This document shows, piece after piece, positions 19,707-26,994 of a stretch of DNA of 64,000 nt (position 1 is the first letter of the stretch; every line of letters starts with the position of its first letter). The notes under the pieces were generated by a model. It saw only the letters and a list, made by a program, of their open reading frames with translations. It was not told where the DNA came from and ran no database searches. Source of the DNA: JBMYYR01 sp965243605 (GTDB taxonomy: Bacteria > Bacteroidota > Bacteroidia > Flavobacteriales > CAJXXR01); NCBI GenBank assembly GCA_965243605.1, contig CBDEVQ010000096.1:1-64000 (forward strand), in the 5' to 3' direction. The position numbers were made by a program, and so were the translations under genes.

Positions 19707-21392
19707 ATGAAATATACGATACTTTTTTTTATATATTGTTTTAGTTTGTGTTTTGGGGTAGCCCAAAACATTGGCGACCCCTATATATATGAATATCCTG
19801 AGCTTTTAAGACGACCAGGTAATCTTAGTGATTTAGAGGTGGATTACGATGGTGGTTTTTTTATAACGGCATTCATAACCGAAGATGATTTAGGACAGGG
19901 TGAGTTACCTAGGGAACTTATTGCAAAAGTAAGCCGCGATTTAGAACTTTTGTATAGCCGACATTTATATGTAGATAATTATGGAACAACAGCCTTTTAT
20001 TTTGTAGTTAGAGATTTAGTACCCTTACCCAATGGAGAAATCCTCATTGGCGGAGAAATATATAGAGATGGTTGGCCAGTCCAACATATTTTCACTTTAA
20101 AATTGGATGTGAATGGGAATTTATCTTGGTTTAGACGATTTGCTTCTATAGAATACAAACCTCATCAGTTTCAACATTTTTATGTAGATGAATCCGATCC
20201 TGGTCATTTTTACTATGGGGCATATTATTTTACCAGCGAAGACCCTGATGATTTAATCAATTATGTAGATAGAGATTTGTTTTTAGTTAAAGCTAGTTTA
20301 TCTAATGGACTTAGTCTATCCCATACCCCAATGGACGTGTATGGGGATATAGGTTTTGCAGGTGTGGAATTTGGTAATATGCAACAAGATCGGTTTAATT
20401 CCGATGAGTTTTTTTTAGATACAGGTTTAAACCCCTTGCCCTCACAAAAATCCAAACATGGATTTATTAAATTTAATACAGAAGCTGAAGTTTTACAAAC
20501 CCATCATATAGGTAATGAAGATGATTACGATACCATCCCTTATATACCCTCATTAACCGATACCGTTCCTTTTTATACCCAAACAGGTGAGATGGCACAA
20601 TTGCCCAGTGGGAATATTACTTATATCTTTCATGGAAGGGGAATGATGTATCCTGATAGTGTAGGCGTTGGTTTTGCAGCTAATTATCTTAAATTAAACC
20701 CAGAAGGAGAAGTATTGGATATTAAAGGGGTTTTTCCACCAGAATCTGAAAATCATATGATAGGTCCGTTAGAAGTAGAATTATTTGGAGATAGTTTATT
20801 GTTTGCAGGAGGGCGTTTAGAGCCTATGTATTCTCCTTTAGGAGATTATGGAGATTTAGGCATACTTAAATTAGATACCAATGGGAATGTATTGGACAGT
20901 TTAATGCTTCCGTTTTATCAAGGTTGGGCTATACCTGGATTTTATAGCGATTCATCAGGGCTCTATGTTTGGTACAATGGGTACAAATCAGGGGATAATT
21001 TATTGTCACACTATATCGCACGAATAAATATAGAAACCATGGAGTTTGATACGTTAAAAGCCACGGATTTTGGTCATGATTATCAATATTTAGCAGACAG
21101 CACGTATAACACAGACGATATTTTAATTCATGTAACAAAGGTGATCGGTATTCCTGATTTATCAGGCGATGTTGAGATCGGCCTTTACCCGAACCCTGCC
21201 CAAGATTATATTGGCTGGTCCTTACCCAATGTTGTTCGAATCAGTGTTAATGATATGAAAGGGCGTGTCTTAATCCATCAGCAAGTAACAGAGTCACGTT
21301 TAGATATTTCAGAACTTCCATCAGGAACCTATACCATATTATTTACGGATAGCAGTGATAAACAAGCCATAGGTAAGTTTGTAGTGGATTAA
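19707..21392 (+). CDS. Secreted T9SS type A protein, tandem array copy 3
   Basis: This 561-residue third copy is separated from copy 2 by the same 10-base spacer that separates copies 1 and 2. Its first coding bases match copy 2, whereas its C-terminal half (from about residue 300) matches copy 1 almost perfectly, so it looks like a recombinant of the two. The segment near residues 225-250 is unique (GNMQQDRFNSDEFFLDTGLNPLPS). The T9SS type A domain is intact apart from small changes (SLPNVV, LIHQQ). It is the last complete gene before the strong terminator at 21493-21524. Confidence 0.8.
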   Translation: MKYTILFFIYCFSLCFGVAQNIGDPYIYEYPELLRRPGNLSDLEVDYDGGFFITAFITEDDLGQGELPRELIAKVSRDLELLYSRHLYVDNYGTTAFYFVVRDLVPLPNGEILIGGEIYRDGWPVQHIFTLKLDVNGNLSWFRRFASIEYKPHQFQHFYVDESDPGHFYYGAYYFTSEDPDDLINYVDRDLFLVKASLSNGLSLSHTPMDVYGDIGFAGVEFGNMQQDRFNSDEFFLDTGLNPLPSQKSKHGFIKFNTEAEVLQTHHIGNEDDYDTIPYIPSLTDTVPFYTQTGEMAQLPSGNITYIFHGRGMMYPDSVGVGFAANYLKLNPEGEVLDIKGVFPPESENHMIGPLEVELFGDSLLFAGGRLEPMYSPLGDYGDLGILKLDTNGNVLDSLMLPFYQGWAIPGFYSDSSGLYVWYNGYKSGDNLLSHYIARINIETMEFDTLKATDFGHDYQYLADSTYNTDDILIHVTKVIGIPDLSGDVEIGLYPNPAQDYIGWSLPNVVRISVNDMKGRVLIHQQVTESRLDISELPSGTYTILFTDSSDKQAIGKFVVD

Positions 21393-21410
21393 AGCGATTA
21401 TTATGAAGTA
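21393..21410 (+). other. Remnant of a fourth array unit (spacer plus start codon)
   Basis: Directly after copy 3 the 10-base inter-copy spacer AGCGATTATT recurs, followed by ATGAAGTAT, which resembles the shared gene start ATGAAATAT. The frame then stops after ten codons and runs into type 1 repeat sequence. This is the footprint expected if a fourth copy was deleted or the duplication unit was truncated. Confidence 0.65.
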
Positions 21411-21422
21411 TATTGTTTACCA

Positions 21423-21448
21423 CTTCTCTTTTTGAGAAGGTTATAGGC
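21423..21448. repeat. Dispersed intergenic repeat, type 1 (copy 4, most diverged)
   Basis: CTTCTCTTTTTGAGAAGGTT followed by ATAGG aligns with the copies at 2377, 5026 and 9135, including the preceding TATTGTTT-like stretch. It lies exactly where the tandem array breaks off. Confidence 0.5.
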
Positions 21449-21492
21449 CTATAAAACGAACTCTAATAAATTATTCAGAGTCTTATAAAGTT

Positions 21493-21524
21493 AAAAAAGT
21501 CCACTATTTCTAGTGGACTTTTTT
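21493..21524. terminator. Intrinsic terminator after the T9SS array
   Basis: AAAAAAGTCCACTA (21493-21506) and TAGTGGACTTTTTT (21511-21524) form a perfect 14-base stem with a 4-base loop and end in a T run on the plus strand. The A run also gives a T tail on the other strand, so it may serve the minus-strand gene ending at 21589 as well. Confidence 0.85.
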
Positions 21525-21588
21525 TGAATGCACTCTATTTATACAAGGTTTAAAATTCTGTATATAGAGTGCGTTATGTGTTGTGAAA

Positions 21589-23334
21589 TTATTGAATCAC
21601 AATTTTTTCCTGATAAGATTCCCCTTGATTATCAGATAATTTTAATAGATAAATACCAGAAGATAAAGAACCAACATCTATTTTATTCAACAGGTCTGAA
21701 CCAAAGTGAAAGTGTTTAACTATTTGCCCTGTTGTATTAAGAATAACTCCTTTTTCGAAGTTCATAGTATTCATTTGAATGTTTAAAACCGAATGTGTTG
21801 GATTTGGATAAACAACAAAATTGTGATCATCTAACTCTATAGAACCAACATTATTACACTCAACAGCGATTGTTTGATTTTGAGAAACCGAATTTCCGTT
21901 CCCATCATCATATGTCCATTCAATAGTATATAAACCTTCGGAAGCATAAGTTAATGGGCTATTTGTAGTTGCCAATATTGTATCAGAACAATTATCTAAA
22001 GCAATTGGTATTAATACAATTTCTTCATTACAATTCGCTTCTAAAGTATCTAGCGAACTTATTGCAGGTGTAGGTGCTGTAATATCACTAATCATTACGG
22101 TTTGAGTTTGTGTTACACTCGATGTACCGTCAGTATATTCCCACGTTATACTGTAATTTCCTTGAGAAGAATAAATGATAGGATCTACAGTCGTTGCTGT
22201 AATACTTCCAGAGTTTGCTGTTGGTGGTACTAATTCTACAGAACATTCGGCCACTATTTGAGCTAATGAATCTACATCTGGAACTAGAGATTGTGTTGAA
22301 TCAAATGTTTTAAGAATACATCTATTTGGAATGGCACATCCTGGGATAGATCCAGTCTCTATAATTGTAAACGAATCGCCATCAACAACTTGGTAGTGTC
22401 CTGGTGCAGAAAAGGTATTTGCAGAACAAATAACAAAGTCTCCCGTATTGGTATCTACATCGAATGAACGTCCGTAGGCAAACGCATAACTTGCTCCAGG
22501 TAGGGTACTTGTAAAAGAGGCAGGTAACGGTACACTTGGTGTTGATGCGATATCATATAGATACATGTTTTTATTGGATGACCAAAAATAGAGTTTCTGA
22601 TTATAGATTCTTAAGAGTTTAGTAGAAGACGCTCCTGTATTTATGGCTGTTCCTAGAACATCACTATTGGCAATATCAATAGACTTTAGTTGTCCACTTC
22701 CGTTTAATACCCATAGTTTATCATCAATATTGTCATATACAAGTCCTTTAATACTTCCTACAGAAGGAGATATTGTTCCAGTTACGGCATTGGTTACCGT
22801 ATCTACTTTAACAACGGTAGAACCCAACGCAACGTATAGTATTCCATTGGCAAATTCCATATGATTCGCATATGAATTAATAGAATTGGAAGGATCACTT
22901 ACAGATGTCATGGTGTTGTTAGACAAGTTGATAAGTTGTAAGTCGCTTGGGTTTCCCATGCTTACATAGGCTTTTGTAGAGCTTACAAATTTAAGAGCTT
23001 GTGGAGCGTCGTTCGTACTAAACGAATGCACTTCTGTTAATGATGGATAATCGGCAATAACCACTCTTCCTACACCGGCTGGTTTTTCAGCAAAAATGGC
23101 TTTGTTACCAAAGACTGCAAAATCCTGTAATACATCAAATCCTGTAGTGGTATTGGCTGCTTGATATACACCAGCAGACGTTATTGGAGGTGAAAGGGTT
23201 GTATTTCTTCTAAATACATCTCCATTTGTAGATCCAAAATTACCTTCAGCAATAAGATCTAAGGTAAAGGTTGTTTGAGCAAGTGACGATAAAGCCAATA
23301 CCCAAGCGAATAAAACTGTAATTTGTTTTTTCAT
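21589..23334 (-). CDS. BtuG-like surface beta-propeller with T9SS sorting domain, under B12 riboswitch control
   Basis: This 581-residue exported protein has a signal peptide ending SSLAQ. Residues about 22-345 form a YncE/DUF5074-like propeller (LIAEGNFGSTNGDV, DFAVFGNKAIFAEK, VVKVDTVTNAVTG, IKGLVYDN). Two HYR-like immunoglobulin-type segments follow at about 350-490, and the end is a T9SS type A domain (VYPNPTHSVLNIQ, LSSGIYLLKL). The opening pattern resembles BtuG of Bacteroides, the surface lipoprotein that captures cobalamin for BtuB. Here there is no lipobox, and the sorting domain suggests T9SS delivery instead. A cobalamin riboswitch lies in its leader (23478-23615), which strongly supports a role in B12 acquisition. 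No BtuB gene is adjacent. B12 binding itself is inferred. Confidence 0.8.
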   Translation of the reverse strand: MKKQITVLFAWVLALSSLAQTTFTLDLIAEGNFGSTNGDVFRRNTTLSPPITSAGVYQAANTTTGFDVLQDFAVFGNKAIFAEKPAGVGRVVIADYPSLTEVHSFSTNDAPQALKFVSSTKAYVSMGNPSDLQLINLSNNTMTSVSDPSNSINSYANHMEFANGILYVALGSTVVKVDTVTNAVTGTISPSVGSIKGLVYDNIDDKLWVLNGSGQLKSIDIANSDVLGTAINTGASSTKLLRIYNQKLYFWSSNKNMYLYDIASTPSVPLPASFTSTLPGASYAFAYGRSFDVDTNTGDFVICSANTFSAPGHYQVVDGDSFTIIETGSIPGCAIPNRCILKTFDSTQSLVPDVDSLAQIVAECSVELVPPTANSGSITATTVDPIIYSSQGNYSITWEYTDGTSSVTQTQTVMISDITAPTPAISSLDTLEANCNEEIVLIPIALDNCSDTILATTNSPLTYASEGLYTIEWTYDDGNGNSVSQNQTIAVECNNVGSIELDDHNFVVYPNPTHSVLNIQMNTMNFEKGVILNTTGQIVKHFHFGSDLLNKIDVGSLSSGIYLLKLSDNQGESYQEKIVIQ

Positions 23335-23438
23335 TTTATTATGAATTGATTAATAAAATGGAAAATAAGGGAAGAGTAAGGCAATTGTAATAAAGACCTT
23401 ATTCATTCAACTTTTTCTCCGAAAGTGAACTGTATACG

Positions 23439-23476
23439 GTCCGTTTAATCTTTAAAAGTTCATAGATTAATCGGAC
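23439..23476 (-). promoter_or_regulatory. Hairpin directly downstream of the B12 riboswitch (expression platform candidate)
   Basis: On the minus strand GTCCGATTAATC and GATTAAACGGAC pair around a 14-base loop, immediately after the conserved end of the cobalamin aptamer. The RNA after it lacks a T tract, so it does not look like a classic terminator. It may take part in a pseudoknot or in translational control. About 100 bases separate it from the start codon. Confidence 0.5.
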
Positions 23477-23477
23477 A

Positions 23478-23615
23478 CATTTCGGCAGGTCTCCTGACTT
23501 TACCCATTAATTAACCTTCCCATCATAATAGCGACAGTGGTATATTTAATTAAATACAGGTATTACAGTTGCGGGAACAGTTCTCGAATTTCACAAGATT
23601 CCCTTTTAATTCATA
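23478..23615 (-). ncRNA. Cobalamin (B12) riboswitch
   Basis: Reading the minus strand from about 23615, the conserved blocks appear in order: GGGAATCTTGTGAAATTC, then TTCCCGCAACTGTAA, then CCACTGT, then ATGGGAAGG, and finally GTCAGGAGACCTGCC (the B12-box strand with its loop). These are the diagnostic elements of the AdoCbl-type riboswitch. It lies in the leader of the BtuG-like gene starting at 23334. A TAGTTTTG -7 box is just upstream at 23637-23644. By family precedent, cobalamin binding should reduce expression of the downstream gene. Confidence 0.92.
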
Positions 23616-23636
23616 AATGAAACCAAAAATGCAGTG

Positions 23637-23644
23637 CAAAACTA
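23637..23644 (-). promoter_or_regulatory. Probable -7 promoter element for the B12 riboswitch transcript
   Basis: The minus strand reads TAGTTTTG, matching TAnnTTTG, about 20 bases before the first conserved riboswitch block. The upstream -33 region has no clear TTTG. Confidence 0.5.
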
Positions 23645-24110
23645 ATAGAATATTTATTCTAAAGGTATTTTTTATGGAATAATATTAGGCACTGTATTAA
23701 GGTAAGAGGAGATGATTTTAAGATTATTATTTTCATATAATAGAAACAGGTCTATCTGTTTTATTAGACTAGGATAGGAGGTTGATGTTATAGATGAATT
23801 CCGTTGGTGATATTAAAAACCCTTTGTCCATCAAATTTCCATATTCCGTTTTTGCCACCAAACCAGATGTTGTTGTCAGGATCATCAAAAATAAATAGAA
23901 TATCAGCAAATGTTTGTCCGTTAAAGGTAAATTCAGAGAATTGTTGTCCATCGAAAATGCATAGATTTCCTAATCCTGAACCAAGCCAAATCTTACCATT
24001 TTTATCTTCATAAATGGCTCTTATTCGTTTATTGCAAAGTCCATCTGTTTCAGATGGTATTTCTACCTTTGTTGGTAGAGTAAGTTAAGACAAAACTTAT
24101 TTTAGCAGTT

Positions 24111-24416
24111 ATGAAGAGAAGTACTTACGAAGAATCCTTTAAGTTAATGATAATGGATTTATACAAAGGCGGACAATCGATGTCTAGCTTATCGTCTGAA
24201 TATTCAATAAATTTGAATATGTTATATCGTTGGCGTCGAGAATATTTAAACCCAAAGCGTCCCAGTTTTACGGGCAGAGGCAATGCAGCTTTGACTGATG
24301 AACAAAAAGAACTAAAGCATTTAAAAGAAAAATTAAAAGATGTAACCATGGAACGTGACATCTTAAAAAAGGCAGTAAGCATTTTCTCCAAGAAAGACAG
24401 AACAGGTACGCTATAA
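24111..24416 (+). CDS. IS3-family transposase OrfA
   Basis: This 101-residue protein has an N-terminal helix-turn-helix (YEESFKLMIMDLYKGGQ, SSLSSEYSINLNMLYRWRREY) that binds the element ends, followed by a leucine/lysine-rich helix (ELKHLKEKLKDVTMERDILKKA) for multimerisation, as in HTH_Tnp_1 proteins. The stop is at 24414-24416. A slippery heptamer in the correct phase near its end allows read-through into orfB by -1 frameshifting, producing the fused active transposase of about 390 residues. Confidence 0.93.
   Translation: MKRSTYEESFKLMIMDLYKGGQSMSSLSSEYSINLNMLYRWRREYLNPKRPSFTGRGNAALTDEQKELKHLKEKLKDVTMERDILKKAVSIFSKKDRTGTL
24365..24371 (+). promoter_or_regulatory. Programmed -1 frameshift heptamer A AAA AAG
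   Basis: The run A AAA AAG lies with AAA and AAG as orfA codons (24366-24371), the canonical slippery site of IS3 elements. After slipping one base back, the frame reads GGC AGT AAG CAT and continues without a stop into orfB (frame of 24419). Confidence 0.9.
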
Positions 24417-24418
24417 TT

Positions 24419-25285
24419 TTGGAATATTCAGCAACCTATTGTGTCGAGAAGATGTGTAAGTCTTTAAATATAAGTTCTAATGCGTATTATTCATGGAAAC
24501 GTAGGCTAGATATAGAACGTTCTAGCATCACAATAGAATTAAAAGAGTCTATTCAAGCGGTTTATGCAGAAAATAGAGGATTGTACGGAGCTCCTAAACT
24601 CCAAAAAGCTCTAGAGAGAAAAGGTGTTTTTTACTCGAGGTCTTATATTTCTAGATTGATGAAAGAAATGGGGCTATATTCTAAGACACGTAGGAAATTT
24701 ACTAATACAACGGACTCAAATCATAGTCATAGAGTAGAAGAAAATCATTTAGATCGGAATTTTGAGGTATTAGAACTTGGGAAAGTATGGGTATCGGATA
24801 TTACTTATATCAAAGTTAATCAGACCTGGCAATATTTAACTACAATGATTGATTTAGCAGACCGTAAGGTTGTAGGGTGGTCTGTAAGTTCTAATCTAAC
24901 AGCTACAGATACTGTTATTACAGCTTGGAAACATGCGCGATTAAATCGAAATATAGAAGATGACTTTATATTACACTCGGATCGTGGAGTACAATATACA
25001 TGTGATGATTTTAAACAGATTATTAACTTAAATACAAAAGCGAAACAATCTATGAGTAGAAAAGGAAATTGCTGGGATAATGCCGTTGCCGAGTCTTTTT
25101 TTAAAACAATTAAAACTGAACTATGCTACCTCATTACATTTGAATCTAAGAAACATTTGGAGACCGAAATCTTTAAATATATGAACTGGTATAATAACTC
25201 TAGATTACACTCTACTCTAGACTACAAAACACCTACCGAAAAAGAACAAGAATTAAGATACAAACAAATTAAACGAGTGGCTTAA
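24419..25285 (+). CDS. IS3-family transposase OrfB (DDE integrase core)
   Basis: This 288-residue catalytic part has an HTH_21-like region (ENRGLYGAPKLQKAL) followed by an rve integrase core. The catalytic acidic residues are visible in WVSDITYI, LHSDRGVQY and NCWDNAVAESFF, and the tail has the common NWYNNSRLHSTLDYKTPTE motif. The apparent start is TTG at 24419, but the natural product is probably the OrfAB fusion made through the frameshift site at 24365-24371. All motifs are intact, so the element may still be mobile. Confidence 0.93.
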   Translation: MEYSATYCVEKMCKSLNISSNAYYSWKRRLDIERSSITIELKESIQAVYAENRGLYGAPKLQKALERKGVFYSRSYISRLMKEMGLYSKTRRKFTNTTDSNHSHRVEENHLDRNFEVLELGKVWVSDITYIKVNQTWQYLTTMIDLADRKVVGWSVSSNLTATDTVITAWKHARLNRNIEDDFILHSDRGVQYTCDDFKQIINLNTKAKQSMSRKGNCWDNAVAESFFKTIKTELCYLITFESKKHLETEIFKYMNWYNNSRLHSTLDYKTPTEKEQELRYKQIKRVA

Positions 25286-26161
25286 CTTTTTCTACCAAAT
25301 TTTGTAGGAATATCAAGAATATGTATTAAAGGATTTTCCATTATACACGGTCAATCCACTTTTTCTATTTCCATTAAAGCCTATCCATAGATTTCCTGAT
25401 TTATCGGAATAAATGGTTCTTACTTGGTTATCACTTAATCCATCTTTAGTTGAAAATGGAGTGAATTGTTCACCGTCAAATTGATGGATACCTCCATGAG
25501 TCATAGATGCAAACCACAAATTTCCTTGCATATCTTCTCTAATAAATGGAATCCAATTGTGATATAGACTGTCGTCTTGTTTTCTGCCTATTTGGGTTAG
25601 GTAAGATGTAAATTGACCTTCACTATAGCGGTAAGCTCCACCTCCAGCGGTACCAATCCAGAGATTATCATGTTTATCAACGGTTAAGGCATGTGCAGAG
25701 TTTGGATTAATTACGGGGTAAACTTTATCGAGCCAAACACTAGATGTATCCTGAAAGGGAAGGGGAGTATGTTCAAAATGTTGTCCATTATACTTGGTTA
25801 ATCCTTTTTGCGTTCCAAACCAAATATTATCATTATGGTCTTGAGCAATTGAAAACACTTGATTGCTGTTTAGTCCATTTTTTGTGGTGTAATTGGCAAA
25901 CGTTTTTCCATTATAGAAGAATATACCACCACCGTTACTTGTAAACCACAAATGACCTTTATTGTCTATTAGACCATTAGAAAATCCATGTTTTGGTACG
26001 GTTATCTTATTTGGTACGGTGTTTTTGAGAACTGTTGGCGAAGGTTTTTCATTTCCACTACATGAAATTAGTATTGAAGATAAAATCAATAAAATGATAT
26101 GTCTAAATTTCACTTTCATATACTTTTTGGTTTTGATATTCGAATTGAGCTGATTTATTTT

Positions 26162-26959
26162 TTATTGTTCTCTAATGTTAATTTTTTCTGGAGGCAGCAA
26201 TATATCAAATTCTATTTTGGGTGTTATTAAAACGGAATGAGGTGTTTTCATTTCTTCTTTGTTTAAGAGCCCAAGTTTTTCAAAAAACTCAAAATACACA
26301 TGTTTGACTTGGCACTCTTTTAAGTCAATTTTTGGATGCCATATTTCATACTGGCCAAGTAAATGGTTATCGATTTTATAATAGCCTTTAACAGGATGCG
26401 TTAATATATGAATTTGTTCATCCAGATTGGTAAAACCTTCGTGAAGCTTCATGTCTTCTTTGGTACTCATTATATCGACTTCACCTTTTCCATGTGCAGA
26501 ATTAAATGTCATGGAGTATTCCGAATAGACTGAGTTTTTAAATGTATAGTTAAAATGATAACCGCCTTTTTTCCATGGCATTTTCCAAACTTTTTCAGGA
26601 ATTATACAAGCCAAAGACTCTAATGTTGTTCCAAAAAACCAAGCCACATGAGTGTTGTCTTTTTTGTCTATTACATATGCTCTATAATTGGTTTGAAAGA
26701 AATTAAATTTAGGAAATTTACTCAATCTATAAAATGAAAAATCTTGATCTTTAAATGGAACAGCACTAATCAAGGCATAGGTTATATCCCCTTCTTTAAA
26801 AGTCCATAATTCAAATCTATCAGGAATGTATTTTTCAATTCTGTCTACAGGAACTTTAAATGAAATTATGGCAAAATGTTCTAAAAATGTATTGACGTCA
26901 AGTAGACTTTTTTGTCTTCTATTTGTAATTCTATTTTGAGTTTCTTTTTGAAAGTTCAT
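26162..26959 (-). CDS. DUF2071 (YqjF-like) family protein
   Basis: This protein of about 265 residues (273 if an in-frame ATG at 26983 is used) contains the characteristic DUF2071 segments VPVDRIEKYIPDRFELW, ALISAVPFKDQDF and NYRAYV. Family members adopt an acetoacetate-decarboxylase-like fold but have no established activity. ATG 26959 (MNFQKETQN) is preferred because the extra residues are not part of the domain, but this is uncertain. It lies close behind the gene starting at 28197, and the two are probably co-transcribed. No signal peptide is seen, so it is cytoplasmic. Confidence 0.75.
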   Translation of the reverse strand: MNFQKETQNRITNRRQKSLLDVNTFLEHFAIISFKVPVDRIEKYIPDRFELWTFKEGDITYALISAVPFKDQDFSFYRLSKFPKFNFFQTNYRAYVIDKKDNTHVAWFFGTTLESLACIIPEKVWKMPWKKGGYHFNYTFKNSVYSEYSMTFNSAHGKGEVDIMSTKEDMKLHEGFTNLDEQIHILTHPVKGYYKIDNHLLGQYEIWHPKIDLKECQVKHVYFEFFEKLGLLNKEEMKTPHSVLITPKIEFDILLPPEKINIREQ

Positions 26960-26994
26960 ATCATTAATAATTAGTGAATACACGTTTTTAATAT

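Larger units (their letters stand above)
24055..25315 (+). mobile_element. Complete IS3-family insertion sequence with AGA target duplication
   Basis: The element is 1261 bases and begins TGGTATTTCTACC and ends GTAGGAATATCA. Its ends are imperfect inverted repeats (TGGTATTTCTAC versus TGATATTCCTAC, with further matching GGTAGA and AAGTTAAG blocks) and have the TG...CA termini typical of IS3. It is flanked by AGA at 24052-24054 and 25316-25318, a 3-base target duplication. Excising the element plus one AGA restores the host propeller gene in frame, which confirms the borders. It carries orfA and orfB in the usual -1 arrangement and appears intact. Confidence 0.92.
23788..26119 (-). pseudogene. 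Reg_prop beta-propeller lipoprotein interrupted by an IS3-family element
   Basis: The 5' part (26119-25316) encodes a lipoprotein signal (LILSSILISC) and repeats of the two-component-regulator propeller type (DNIWFGTQKGLTKYNG, DNLWIGTAGGG, GNLWFASMTHGG, GNLWIGFNG). The 3' part (24054-23788) continues with GKIWLGSGLG and NNIWFGGKNG and ends at TAA 23788. Removing 24055-25315 and one AGA repeat rejoins the frame exactly (…NTYS then ETDGLCNKRI…), giving an ancestral protein of 356 residues. As it stands, the upstream part stops in the element end at 25313. Reg_prop proteins form seven-bladed propellers. This one had no attached kinase, so it was a stand-alone surface or periplasmic lipoprotein of unknown ligand. 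Confidence 0.9.

Noticed and set aside
18011..21392. Read the three tandem genes as one repetitive giant gene
   Set aside because: Each copy has its own stop codon, 10-base spacer, start codon and signal peptide, and each ends with a complete sorting domain.
23769..23951. A separate 60-residue minus-strand gene
   Set aside because: The real frame in this region is the 3' part of the split propeller gene, running in a different frame to TAA 23788.
24061..25310. IS borders at TTCTACC...GTAGGAA with a TAT duplication
   Set aside because: Excision at those borders would leave the host propeller gene out of frame; the TG...CA borders with AGA duplication restore it exactly.
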